Below, in pieces: positions 1 through 8,376 of a stretch of 24,349 nucleotides of DNA. The notes under the pieces were generated by a model. It did no database searches, was not told the DNA's origin, and was given only the letters and a program-made list of their open reading frames with translations. Source of the DNA: Dehalococcoidia bacterium (GTDB lineage: Bacteria > Chloroflexota > Dehalococcoidia > GIF9 > AB-539-J10); contig JAUWHW010000019.1 of assembly GCA_030605665.1 (NCBI GenBank), positions 1-24,349 of the forward strand, read 5' to 3'. A program made the translations under genes and the position numbers. Within the stretch, counting starts at the first letter, position 1. Each line of letters starts with the position of its first letter.

Positions 1-796
1 GACCATCAAGGATAAGCTTATTTAAGGCAATGCGCGCTATCTCCCGTCTTACCGGAGCAAAGCTGGAAAGAGTAACCGACTCCGGGGTATCATCGATAAT
101 AAGATCAACCCCCGTTGCCTCCTCAAAAGCCCTGATATTCCGCCCCTCACGACCGATGAGTCTCCCCTTCATCTCGTCGCTGGGCAGTGAAACAGTAGAC
201 ACTGTCGTCTCCGAGACAACATCAGCAGTACAGCGCTGAATGGCCGTAGCTAAGATATGCTGGGCCTCTCTATTAGCACCCTCTTTCACTTGGGCTTCCC
301 AAATCCTAGCCTGCCGGGAGGCTTCCTCTCTCACCTCCTGCTCAACAGCCTGGAGTAAGAAGCTCTTTGCCTCTTCACCAGAGATGCCACTGATCTGCTC
401 TAACTGCCGTATCTGTTCACTCTTGATCCCTTCAAGCTCAGCCTGAAGATTATCGATGCCCTTCTCTTTGTCATGTAGCACTTGATCTCGATGATCCAAG
501 GAGATCATCTTGTGCTCCAGGGAGTTCTCTTTCTGATTGAGTCGCTTTTCTATATGATGTAACTCAGAGCGCCGTTCCTTACTATCAGTCTCAGCAGCAT
601 TTCTAACATGGATTGCCTCTTCTTTAGCCTCAAGAAGCATCTCTTTATACTTAGTTGCTGCTTCCTCTAATAATGCTCGTGCCTCTTTACGAGCTTCCAG
701 TGTCCGTTGGTTGGCTATTAACTGCCGCATAAAATAACCAACCCCCACACCCAAAACCACGGCAATGACAATAAGAATATATGCTATGTAATTCAT
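1..796 (-). CDS. rny: Ribonuclease Y, N-terminal part (runs off the window)
   Basis: Membrane-anchored endoribonuclease that initiates mRNA decay. The minus-strand frame starts at an ATG at 796, preceded by the Shine-Dalgarno GAGGAG. It opens with one hydrophobic segment (residues ~3-22), followed by a long charged coiled coil rich in Glu, Lys, Arg and Gln (~25-165). A KH-type segment follows near residues 205-260, containing [15 protein letters not shown] and then the family sequence [14 protein letters not shown]. The catalytic HD domain would lie beyond the window edge, so about half the protein is present. The frame is open to base 1, so it is cut by the window rather than broken. It lies downstream of the 16S gene on the same strand, with 266 bp between them and its own ribosome binding site. 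Identification is firm from the anchor, coiled coil and KH order. Confidence 0.93.
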   Translation of the reverse strand, partial: MNYIAYILIVIAVVLGVGVGYFMRQLIANQRTLEARKEARALLEEAATKYKEMLLEAKEEAIHVRNAAETDSKERRSELHHIEKRLNQKENSLEHKMISLDHRDQVLHDKEKGIDNLQAELEGIKSEQIRQLEQISGISGEEAKSFLLQAVEQEVREEASRQARIWEAQVKEGANREAQHILATAIQRCTADVVSETTVSTVSLPSDEMKGRLIGREGRNIRAFEEATGVDLIIDDTPESVTLSSFAPVRREIARIALNKLILDG

Positions 797-1001
797 TTCT
801 CCTCTTCGTTGTACAGCGATGTATAAGTGACATTACGAGCTAATATTACCTTGTCAAGGATGGAGCGTCAATCTACACAAGGGGACATCCACCAGCACGA
901 AAGAGAACACTGGGGAAAATAATCCAAAAGTGAAAACAAACTCAAATAGAAAAAACCTTAGCAACAGAATAGCGGAAGGAAAGGTAAATTTAACAGATAT
1001 C

Positions 1002-1051
1002 CAATAGGATTAACCTATTGACCGACCTAAGAATCACAAGGTGTAAACCTT
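1002..1051 (-). terminator. Two small hairpins in the 16S 3' trailer
   Basis: Just past the 16S 3' end are two inverted repeats: a 5-bp stem with a 4-base loop (1038-1051) and a 7-bp stem with a 5-base loop (CAATAGG at 1002-1008, CCTATTG at 1014-1020). Neither is followed by a clear T run on the minus strand. They may be processing structures or a weak terminator rather than a classical intrinsic terminator. The rest of the 797-1062 gap shows nothing I recognise. Confidence 0.35.
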
Positions 1052-1062
1052 AGACTCCCTAG

Positions 1063-2575
<1,513 letters not shown>

Positions 2576-2591
2576 ACCTTCCTTCCACTAT

Positions 2592-2607
2592 TCAATTGTT
2601 AAAGTGC
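2592..2607 (-). promoter_or_regulatory. boxA-like antitermination site in the 16S leader
   Basis: Between promoter and 16S, the minus strand reads GCACTTTAACAATTGA. This differs at few positions from the E. coli rrn boxA (GCTCTTTAACAATTTA), which is bound by NusB-S10 to allow rRNA antitermination. Its place, a few tens of bases before the mature 5' end, is the expected one. Confidence 0.7.
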
Positions 2608-2625
2608 GTAGTCGCTTACTTTTAT

Positions 2626-2654
2626 ATGATATAAGTATCTTGTCAGATTGTCAA
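2626..2654 (-). promoter_or_regulatory. Sigma-70-type promoter of the 16S gene
   Basis: On the minus strand, -35 TTGACA (2654-2649), a 17-bp spacer and -10 TATCAT (2631-2626), five of six matches to TATAAT. Predicted transcription start near 2619, giving a leader of about 45 nt that carries the boxA-like element. A second TTGACA at 2676-2671 has no well-spaced -10. Confidence 0.8.
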
Positions 2655-2672
2655 GTATGCGAAGGCTCCTTG

Positions 2673-2849
2673 TCAAATTGTGTGGAAACAGCTAGGAGAT
2701 GGTGTAAACCCCAGGAGCATCTTTCTCCAATAGACCGCTACATTTCTTAAGCCGCAGGAGACCCGCTTCAGCATTTTGATCTCTGTATTACAGCCTTCGG
2801 TAAAGCCATTAGTGATGCCGTTATCAAAGTGGTTTAGCATAGGCTTCCC
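2673..2849 (-). pseudogene. C-terminal remnant of an ISL3-family transposase
   Basis: In the 355-bp gap between 16S and mtaB, a minus-strand frame of about 58 codons runs from just after an in-frame TAG (2852-2850) to a TGA at 2675-2673. It reads HFDNGITNGFTEGCNTEIK, then KML-type residues, RNVAVYWRKMLLG and a short tail. The pattern N-G-x-T-E-G-x-N-x-x-I-K, then K-R-x-x-x-G-x-R-N and R-x-x-L-L, is that of the C-terminus of ISL3-type (IS204/IS1001/IS1165) DDE transposases; the Glu would be the last catalytic acid. The rest of the transposase is absent, so it is dead. Family assignment is from motif memory. The remainder of the gap, up to the mtaB promoter, shows nothing recognisable. Confidence 0.75.
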
Positions 2850-2892
2850 CTACCGTTTCATGGTATTACCCCACCCTCTATGTAACAATCGC

Positions 2893-2922
2893 TGGACAAT
2901 AACAGAAGGTAACAAATATAAT
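2893..2922 (+). promoter_or_regulatory. Promoter of mtaB, placing the start at or next to the ATG
   Basis: TGGACA (2893-2898), 18-bp spacer, TATAAT (2917-2922). A start about seven bases after the -10 falls at 2929-2931, that is, on the mtaB ATG at 2931. No Shine-Dalgarno is seen at the usual distance, so the mRNA may be leaderless. Confidence 0.6.
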
Positions 2923-2930
2923 CCATATTA

Positions 2931-4283
2931 ATGATTGGAAATGGAAATATAAGGGTAGCTTTCTATACGCTAGGATGTAAGCTCAATCAAGCAGAAACGG
3001 AACTTCTAGCTGGTCAGTTTAATAAAGCTGGATATCATCTTGTGTCTCCTAACGATGCGGCTGACATTTATATTGTCAATACCTGTACAGTAACTCATAT
3101 CGCTGACCGCAAATCACGCCACTGGCTCAGGCTAGTTAGGCGAGAAAACCCTGAGGCTTTAATCATTGCCACAGGTTGCTACGCTCAAAGCGCTCCTCAA
3201 GAACTGGCTCAAATTGCTGACCTTGTCATTGACAATGAAGGGAAAGAGCATCTGCTTGAAGTTGTAAAGGGTACGAGAAGCCGAAGTAATGTCATTGCGA
3301 GCGAAGCGAAGCAACCTCGTAGCCAAGAAAAAACAAAACAATCCTACATCCCTTACAGCACTAGAGTTCGCAGTCTAATAAAGATTCAGGATGGCTGTCA
3401 TAGCCCTTGTACTTATTGCATTGTGCCTCGAGTAAGGGCTTACGAGTATTCTTTGCCTGCTTCTCAGATAATCGAGCAAATTAAGCAGAAGATAGCCGTT
3501 GGCTATAAGGAAGTTGTTCTCACCGGAACTAAAGTGGGCTGCTATAGCCATAATGGCATCAACCTCAGAGGTTTAATAGAGCACATTCTCCATAATACAG
3601 ACATTGAGAGGCTGCGTCTCTCTTCACTACAGCCACGGGAAATCTCTGCTGAATTTCTTGCCTTGTGGCAAGACGCTGCCCTGAGCCCTGGCGAAGGATC
3701 TAGGCTTTGCCGTCATTTCCATTTAGCTCTCCAAAGTGGAAGCGATGCTATCCTTCAGAGGATGAAACGATGCTACTCATTGGAGGATTACCAAAAGACA
3801 ATAAATTTAATTAGAGAGGCAATACCAGGTGTAGCTATTACTACGGATGTTATGGTTGGCTTTCCGGGAGAAGATGATGGAGAATTTGAGCAAAGCTATC
3901 GTTTTTGCCAGCAAGCTGGCTTTGCCAACATCCATGTTTTCCCCTTCTCGCCTCGGCCTGGAACGACAGCAGCCAAAATGCCTGAACAGGTAAGATGTCA
4001 GGTGAAGAAGGAGTGTGCTCAGCGAATGCTAGAACTGGCTAGGTATCGCAGACATAGCTTTTATGCGCAATTTCTAGGGCGAACTATGCCTGTCTTATGG
4101 GAGAAAGAAACAAATTTCGGAAGCGGCATGTATTCTGGCTTGACCGACAACTATATCAGGGTATTTACTCAAAGCGAAAAACCCTTGACTAACAGAATAG
4201 CACCGGTTAAGTTAGACGGATTTTACAACCAGGGAATGTGGGGAGAGCTAGTCAGTGAAGATTCAAGTCAAGGTAAAGGCTAA
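2931..4283 (+). CDS. mtaB: tRNA t6A37 methylthiotransferase MtaB
   Basis: Radical-SAM enzyme that adds a methylthio group to N6-threonylcarbamoyl-adenosine 37 of tRNAs, giving ms2t6A. The N-terminal UPF0004 domain opens VAFYTLGCKLNQAE and carries the three cluster cysteines C16, C52 (NTCTVT) and C83 (TGCYAQ). The radical-SAM cluster is C156-x3-C160-x2-C163 (CHSPCTYC). Further on are the SSLQPREIS and DVMVGFPGE motifs and a C-terminal TRAM-like region. Length (450 aa) is normal for the family. Residues ~120-131 are not family sequence: they are a genomic repeat read in frame, placed in the linker between the first domain and the radical-SAM domain. The ATG at 2931 is the only sensible start near the conserved N-terminus. 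It overlaps the next gene by 29 bp, indicating an operon. Confidence 0.95.
   Translation: MIGNGNIRVAFYTLGCKLNQAETELLAGQFNKAGYHLVSPNDAADIYIVNTCTVTHIADRKSRHWLRLVRRENPEALIIATGCYAQSAPQELAQIADLVIDNEGKEHLLEVVKGTRSRSNVIASEAKQPRSQEKTKQSYIPYSTRVRSLIKIQDGCHSPCTYCIVPRVRAYEYSLPASQIIEQIKQKIAVGYKEVVLTGTKVGCYSHNGINLRGLIEHILHNTDIERLRLSSLQPREISAEFLALWQDAALSPGEGSRLCRHFHLALQSGSDAILQRMKRCYSLEDYQKTINLIREAIPGVAITTDVMVGFPGEDDGEFEQSYRFCQQAGFANIHVFPFSPRPGTTAAKMPEQVRCQVKKECAQRMLELARYRRHSFYAQFLGRTMPVLWEKETNFGSGMYSGLTDNYIRVFTQSEKPLTNRIAPVKLDGFYNQGMWGELVSEDSSQGKG
3288..3321 (+). repeat. Short genomic repeat read in frame inside mtaB
   Basis: The segment beginning GTCATTGCGAGCGAAGCGAA is related to the repeats at 9047-9080 and 14779-14835. 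Here it encodes NVIASEAKQPRS, a peptide without counterpart in other MtaB proteins as I know them. The frame is kept. Confidence 0.7.
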
Positions 4284-4476
4284 CTCAAAAACTGAAGAGG
4301 TTAGCCAAGAAGGGGACAACTTTATAGTGAAGGTCAAAGAACCGCCTAAGGAAGGCAGAGCTAACCAAGCAGTCATTAAATTACTGGCAGAGCACTTTGA
4401 GGTTTCCAAAAGCCAAGTAAGGATTTTAAATGGATTTAAGAGCAAGAATAAAATTGTTGAGATTGTTGATAGTTAG
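4255..4476 (+). CDS. DUF167 (YggU-family) small protein
   Basis: A 73-residue protein of the DUF167/YggU family, function unestablished. It shows the family's core: VKANSKTEEV near the start, then KVKEPPKEGRANQAVIKLLAEHF and the terminal basic GFKSKNKIV segment. Length is typical for a short member of this family (often 70-100 aa). The ATG lies inside the 3' end of mtaB, 29 bp before its stop, so the two are probably translated together. Its TAG stop (4474-4476) shares two bases with the TAA of the convergent pylS, so the two transcription units meet tail to tail with no spacer. Confidence 0.9.
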   Translation: MKIQVKVKANSKTEEVSQEGDNFIVKVKEPPKEGRANQAVIKLLAEHFEVSKSQVRILNGFKSKNKIVEIVDS

Positions 4477-5306
4477 ATATTCAGGCGCACGCCATCGAAA
4501 TACACAAGGGCACGTCCTACTCTCTGAATATTTTGATACCCCTTACTCACCATAATAAGCCTTTCCAAACCAAACCCTATTCCTACCCATGGGTCAACCC
4601 ATCCCCATTGAGCATCTAAGGCGTTGGGGCCTATAACCCCTGAACCAACTTCTAGACCAGCAACAACATCAATCGTTTCGCCATACACTTCACTCCGCGC
4701 AGGAATCAATTGATAATTTTTTATCTCGGCAGCATCCATTATCATAGCAGCAAGTTCCTCCAATTTTTGTTTTCCCCCCTCTTTAGATGAGCCAAGTTCT
4801 ACAAGGTTTAGCATGGTAAACTCATTCAAATGATGGCTACCTTTTGAGTCCTTGCGGAAGCAAGGACCTACTTCAAAAACTCGTATTGGTTTCTCATACA
4901 AACGGGCAAATTCACCCAAAAGATAATAGAGATTTGGCGCTAACATCGGTCTTAGACATTTATCATCGCTTACCCAAAATACTTGCTTAAACAACGGCTG
5001 CTCTGGCGTAATCGACATCTTTGCCAATAAACCCTTAGCTAAGATAATCGGCGTGACTACTTGAATAAACCCGTTCTCGATAAGCACATTTGTAAGCTTG
5101 GTCTCCAGTTCACAAAGCGCAGGGCGATGGTGAATATTTCGTATCTCCAGTAAGTGTTGCTTACCCTGCCTTACGAGTAGCTGCTCCGTATTACGGAAGG
5201 CCTTATCCCGTTCTTGAACACTGGAAAACGACTTCTCTTGAAGGCTTAAAGGAGCATCTAGCTCCCTTAAACGTTGTTTTTGCACCTTTGAAAAATTAAT
5301 ATTCAT
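4473..5306 (-). CDS. pylSc: Pyrrolysyl-tRNA synthetase, catalytic domain only (PylSc)
   Basis: Class II aminoacyl-tRNA synthetase that charges tRNA-Pyl (anticodon CUA) with pyrrolysine so that UAG can be read as an amino acid. At 277 aa it matches the separate catalytic subunit of Desulfitobacterium hafniense nearly end to end, from KVQ-QRL-EL at the start to DGVRLNI at the end. Motif 2 arginine is R151 (CFRKD) and motif 3 is GFGLERL (244-250). Pyrrolysine-pocket residues of the Methanosarcina mazei enzyme are kept: L126, Y127, L130, N167 (in FTMLN), Y208 (VYGET) and W240; the position equal to C348 is V169. The tRNA-binding N-terminal domain fused in Methanosarcina is absent, so a separate PylSn is expected elsewhere. 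Its ATG lies inside the end of the RACo gene (11-bp overlap). Phenylalanyl- or O-phosphoseryl-tRNA synthetase are relatives but lack this pocket. Its own stop is TAA. Confidence 0.94.
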   Translation of the reverse strand: MNINFSKVQKQRLRELDAPLSLQEKSFSSVQERDKAFRNTEQLLVRQGKQHLLEIRNIHHRPALCELETKLTNVLIENGFIQVVTPIILAKGLLAKMSITPEQPLFKQVFWVSDDKCLRPMLAPNLYYLLGEFARLYEKPIRVFEVGPCFRKDSKGSHHLNEFTMLNLVELGSSKEGGKQKLEELAAMIMDAAEIKNYQLIPARSEVYGETIDVVAGLEVGSGVIGPNALDAQWGWVDPWVGIGFGLERLIMVSKGYQNIQRVGRALVYFDGVRLNI

Positions 5307-7113
5307 CTATATTAGTTGCTTCAATAAGAATTTTCGCATAATTAGAGGCAGCAGCCAACTCAATATAATGAACTTTGGAAGCTACTTCTTGTGCCTCTGC
5401 ACGTTTGCTTCTAGAAACTAAAGCTAGTTTAGCCCCCATGCCAGCGGCGTTTCCTACCTGTTCAAAACGATTCAGGGGAAGAGATGGCAACATTCCAATA
5501 GCCATTGCGCTTGAAACGTCAATGTAACTGCCAAAAGCTCCGGCGATGATCACTTTTTTTATCTCCTCTGAAGAGTGGCCCCGAGCCTCTAAAAGGACTT
5601 GAACACCGGACCTTATTGCTCCTTTAGCTAATTGTATCGCGCGCACATCATTTTGAGTAATAGTGATTGCCGGAAGTCCGTTTCTTTCTTCCTCACTAAC
5701 AATGATAAACTCGCGCCGCCCTTCTTTATCACGTACTCGAGGATGATTATTCAGCATTCTGCCACTTTTATCTACTACACCGGCTAAGCGAAGCTGCGCT
5801 ATGGCATCCAATACACCAGAGCCACAAATTCCAACTGGCTTAGCTTCATCAATGGTGACATAATCAATAACGTCATCTGATATCCTCAGTCGTTCTATTG
5901 CTCCAGTAGTAGCGCGCATGCCGTCTTTGATTTCTGCTCCCTCAAATGCGGGACCTGAGGCACAGGATACACTGGTTATTTCACCATTACTTATTAAAGA
6001 AACCTCGCTGTTTGTACCAATATCAATAGCCAAGACTAAATCCTCTTTTTGCCAAATTTCTTTTGTAGATAATAGCATCGCTACATGGTCGGCCCCTACA
6101 AAACCAGCAATATTGGGCAATATATGCACATAAGCCCCTGGCGCTATATCAAGTCCTAAATCTCGAGCTTTAACATCTAGAGCACCTTTCACCACTGGTA
6201 TATAAGGAGCATATGCCAGTTGCTTCACTGATAATTTTAAGAGAAGATGATGCATAGCAGTATTTCCCACTATTACAGCTTCCACAACTTCATCCGGCTG
6301 AGCATCAACCTTGGTGCATAGTTCAACTAATAGCCTGTTTAATTCATCTATAACCAACTTCTGTATCAATCTTCTCCCTCCCCCCTTCTCTAAAACGAAG
6401 GAAATACGAGTAATAATATCTTCTCCATAAGCAAATTGAGGGTTCATAACTCCTTTAGCTGCTAAAGTTTCACCACTTTCCAAATCCATTAAATAAGCAG
6501 CTATTTTTGTGCTGCCCAAATCCACAGCCAGCCCCAATTGGCGGCTAGACTGGGAGCCGATAGCTACCACTTCGCTGCCTCGCACAAAAACTTTGGCTTT
6601 CCAGTCCCATGACCGCAATAAAGGAGAGGTATTTTTTAAAACCTCAATATCAATATTAGTGCAGTTTCTTCCTTGATTTTTTAACTCCTCTAATATGCGC
6701 TCAACATCAGCTTGCAAGTCTGACATAGAAGGAGCCGTCAGAGAGACATCATAGGAACTAACTAGCGAATCTGGAGCAACAGCAATCTCAAAGCCTTCTA
6801 TTTGTAAGCGTTGCATCGTGGTCATCGCCCCGGGTGGCATAAGTAACTCTACATCGCCTTTTGGATATGTCTGGCAGGCTAACCTCCAGCCTTCCTTTAA
6901 TTCTTGAGGTGAAAAAACCTTTAGTTCGCTGGCCGTGGGTTCTGAAACAATCCCTTTCAGAACTTGTACTTTGCAGCAACAGCACCGCCCGTGACCTCCA
7001 CATATGCTAGCTATGCCCACGTCTAATTGATGTGCACAGTCTAAAAGTGATTGATTGCTTTTACACTCCCCACTCATGCCTATAGGCTTAAAGTCGATTT
7101 GATAAAATTTCAT
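5296..7113 (-). CDS. RACo-type reductive activator of corrinoid proteins (2Fe-2S ferredoxin plus ASKHA ATPase)
   Basis: ATP-dependent reductase that returns oxidised Co(II) corrinoid proteins of methyl transfer to Co(I). With the ATG at 7113 (605 aa), an N-terminal plant-type ferredoxin domain holds the cluster ligands C38-x5-C44-x2-C47 (CGGHGRCCCC) and C80 (RLACQT). A linker follows, then a large DUF4445/ASKHA domain with phosphate motifs DLGSTK (198-203) and AIDIGTN, CASGPAFEGAEI, GICGSGVLDA and IIAGAFGSY. An upstream in-frame ATG at 7134 exists, but GAGGAG sits right before 7113. The architecture is that of acetogen RACo rather than archaeal RamA, which has C-terminal 4Fe-4S clusters. It overlaps pylSc by 11 bp, which points to activation of a corrinoid protein in a pyrrolysine-dependent methyltransferase system; that target is inferred. 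Confidence 0.9.
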   Translation of the reverse strand: MKFYQIDFKPIGMSGECKSNQSLLDCAHQLDVGIASICGGHGRCCCCKVQVLKGIVSEPTASELKVFSPQELKEGWRLACQTYPKGDVELLMPPGAMTTMQRLQIEGFEIAVAPDSLVSSYDVSLTAPSMSDLQADVERILEELKNQGRNCTNIDIEVLKNTSPLLRSWDWKAKVFVRGSEVVAIGSQSSRQLGLAVDLGSTKIAAYLMDLESGETLAAKGVMNPQFAYGEDIITRISFVLEKGGGRRLIQKLVIDELNRLLVELCTKVDAQPDEVVEAVIVGNTAMHHLLLKLSVKQLAYAPYIPVVKGALDVKARDLGLDIAPGAYVHILPNIAGFVGADHVAMLLSTKEIWQKEDLVLAIDIGTNSEVSLISNGEITSVSCASGPAFEGAEIKDGMRATTGAIERLRISDDVIDYVTIDEAKPVGICGSGVLDAIAQLRLAGVVDKSGRMLNNHPRVRDKEGRREFIIVSEEERNGLPAITITQNDVRAIQLAKGAIRSGVQVLLEARGHSSEEIKKVIIAGAFGSYIDVSSAMAIGMLPSLPLNRFEQVGNAAGMGAKLALVSRSKRAEAQEVASKVHYIELAAASNYAKILIEATNIDEY

Positions 7114-7116
7114 TTT

Positions 7117-7122
7117 CTCCTC
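7117..7122 (-). promoter_or_regulatory. Ribosome binding site fixing the RACo start
   Basis: GAGGAG followed by AAA and the ATG at 7113-7111. The longer reading from 7134 would place this site inside the coding region and has no comparable site of its own. Confidence 0.7.
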
Positions 7123-7215
7123 TGAGAGAATCAAATTTCAATTATTCAGTATTAAACAATACCCTTAAATTTTCATAATAGTTTATCATGTAGATTAACA
7201 CAGCACAGGTTTTTT

Positions 7216-7286
7216 GCTAACCACATAGTAGCACTGAAACAATCAAATTTCAGGGAATCCCTTTCCCTTGTAGCCTTTTCAGGCTA
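7216..7286. other. Cluster of four small hairpins between divergent genes
   Basis: In the 209-bp gap between the RACo gene and the PP-loop gene are GCTA/TAGC (7216-7219 with 7229-7232), CTGAAA/TTTCAG (7234-7239 with 7248-7253), GGGAA/TTCCC (7253-7257 with 7263-7267) and TAGCCT/AGGCTA (7271-7276 with 7281-7286). The last is followed by an A run on the plus strand, so on neither strand is it a classical terminator. No tRNA fold with a CUA anticodon can be drawn. Function unknown. Confidence 0.35.
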
Positions 7287-7322
7287 AAAAAGTTAATATG
7301 AATTACTGAGAAACATCTTTTT

Positions 7323-8246
7323 ATGGATATTTGTGAAGAATTAAGAGATAGGCTTAAGAAAGCTACCGAAAGAAACAAAACCAATGCCATTCTCCTATCA
7401 GGAGGACTTGACACAAGCATTTTGGCCGTCATAGCGAAGCCAAAGCTAGCCTTTACAGTGGCTTTAAAAGATTCCCAGGCATCCGACCTCATCTATTCAG
7501 AAAAGGTATCCAGGCTTCTAGGAATAGAGCATAAGAAATTGGAGTTCACTGTGGAAAAGGCGCTTAATACACTCCCTGAGGTTATTAGAGTATTGCGAAC
7601 CTTTGACCTCGCTTTACCCAATGACCTTTCCATATATTTCGGGCTAAAGCTTGCTAAGGAGAGCAGCATTTATTCAATCATGACCGGGGACGGAAGCGAC
7701 GAACTCTTCGCAGGCTATTCTTATATGACAGAACTTCCTCCAAAAGAACTCAAAAGATATATAAGAGAGCTTTCAAAGAGCTGGCACTTTTCAGCTAACG
7801 AGCTTGGCAGAGCTTTAGGTATTGAAGTAAAGCAACCTTTTCTCGACGAGGATTTCGTTCGCTTCGCTTTAGGAATAAGCCCGGAGCTCAAGGTCAAGGA
7901 AGGCATAGGGAAGTATATCTTAAGAAAGAGTTTTGAGGATTTAATCCCACCAGAACTAGTATGGAGGGGAAAAGAAGCTATAGAGTATGGTTCAGGCTCT
8001 AACAAGCTTCACAAGGTGATAAGAGATATGGTCTCAGATGAAGAGTTTCAGGCTGCAAGGGAAAAGGCTGGCATAAAGTTCATTAACAAGGAACATTTCT
8101 TCTACTACCGGATCTATAAAAAGGTCGTGGGGGATATACCCAAAGCCAAGAGCAATGAGCATAGCTGCCCTTGCTGTGGAGCCGGCATGGGCATATACCA
8201 TTGCCAAACTTGTGGCTTTTCACAACCTCTTGAGGAGTACCTTTAG
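7323..8246 (+). CDS. Asparagine-synthase-type PP-loop ATPase with C-terminal zinc ribbon
   Basis: A 307-aa protein of the asparagine synthase C-terminal domain family. The ATP-pyrophosphatase loop is SGGLDTS (26-32). The second family signature is TGDGSDELFAGY, followed by LGRALGIEVKQPFLDEDFVRFA and an RGKEAIEYGSG segment, all as in AsnB synthetase domains. The N-terminal glutamine amidotransferase domain is missing, so it cannot take ammonia from glutamine by itself. The last 28 residues form a CxxC/CxxC zinc ribbon (C282, C285, C294, C297). It probably adenylates a carboxylate and amidates or otherwise modifies it; the substrate cannot be told. It is a single-gene unit, divergent from RACo-pylSc. 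A weak ribosome binding site makes the exact start less certain. It ends in TAG and is followed directly by a repeat copy. Confidence 0.85.
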   Translation: MDICEELRDRLKKATERNKTNAILLSGGLDTSILAVIAKPKLAFTVALKDSQASDLIYSEKVSRLLGIEHKKLEFTVEKALNTLPEVIRVLRTFDLALPNDLSIYFGLKLAKESSIYSIMTGDGSDELFAGYSYMTELPPKELKRYIRELSKSWHFSANELGRALGIEVKQPFLDEDFVRFALGISPELKVKEGIGKYILRKSFEDLIPPELVWRGKEAIEYGSGSNKLHKVIRDMVSDEEFQAAREKAGIKFINKEHFFYYRIYKKVVGDIPKAKSNEHSCPCCGAGMGIYHCQTCGFSQPLEEYL

Positions 8247-8356
8247 AGATTCTTCGCGGAGTTTATCCTGAGCGAGATTCTTGGGTCGCTTCTCTGCCGT
8301 AGAATAACAAGAAGTGAAGGACTCAGAATGACAAGGAGCGAAGGGTTCAGAATAGC
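8246..8356 (+). repeat. Intergenic repeat copy (GAGCGAGATTCTT family)
   Basis: Copy of a family whose core reads GAGTTTATCCTGAGCGAGAT, then TCTTcGGtCGCTTC and CTCAGAATGACA. It begins at the stop codon of the PP-loop gene and ends before cobU, with the CAGAATGACAAGGAGCGAAG unit partly tandem. It holds no gene. Confidence 0.85.
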
Positions 8357-8376
8357 ATTGGAAACTTCGAAAAAGA

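Noticed and set aside
4473..5306. Phenylalanyl- or phosphoseryl-tRNA synthetase fragment
   Set aside because: The pyrrolysine-pocket residues and the end-to-end agreement with the Desulfitobacterium PylSc favour PylSc.
5296..7134. RACo start at the upstream ATG 7134
   Set aside because: The GAGGAG site directly precedes the ATG at 7113; the seven extra residues show no family similarity.
7271..7290. TAGCCT/AGGCTA hairpin followed by A's as a terminator
   Set aside because: No T run follows on either strand in the right orientation, and no gene ends there.
8225..8260. TTTAGAG (minus-strand CTCTAAA) at the end of the PP-loop gene as tRNA-Pyl
   Set aside because: It includes the stop codon of the gene and lacks a pairing stem.
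8246..8356. Repeat copies as a CRISPR array
   Set aside because: Units are diverged, have no even spacing and no unique spacers, and no cas gene is present.
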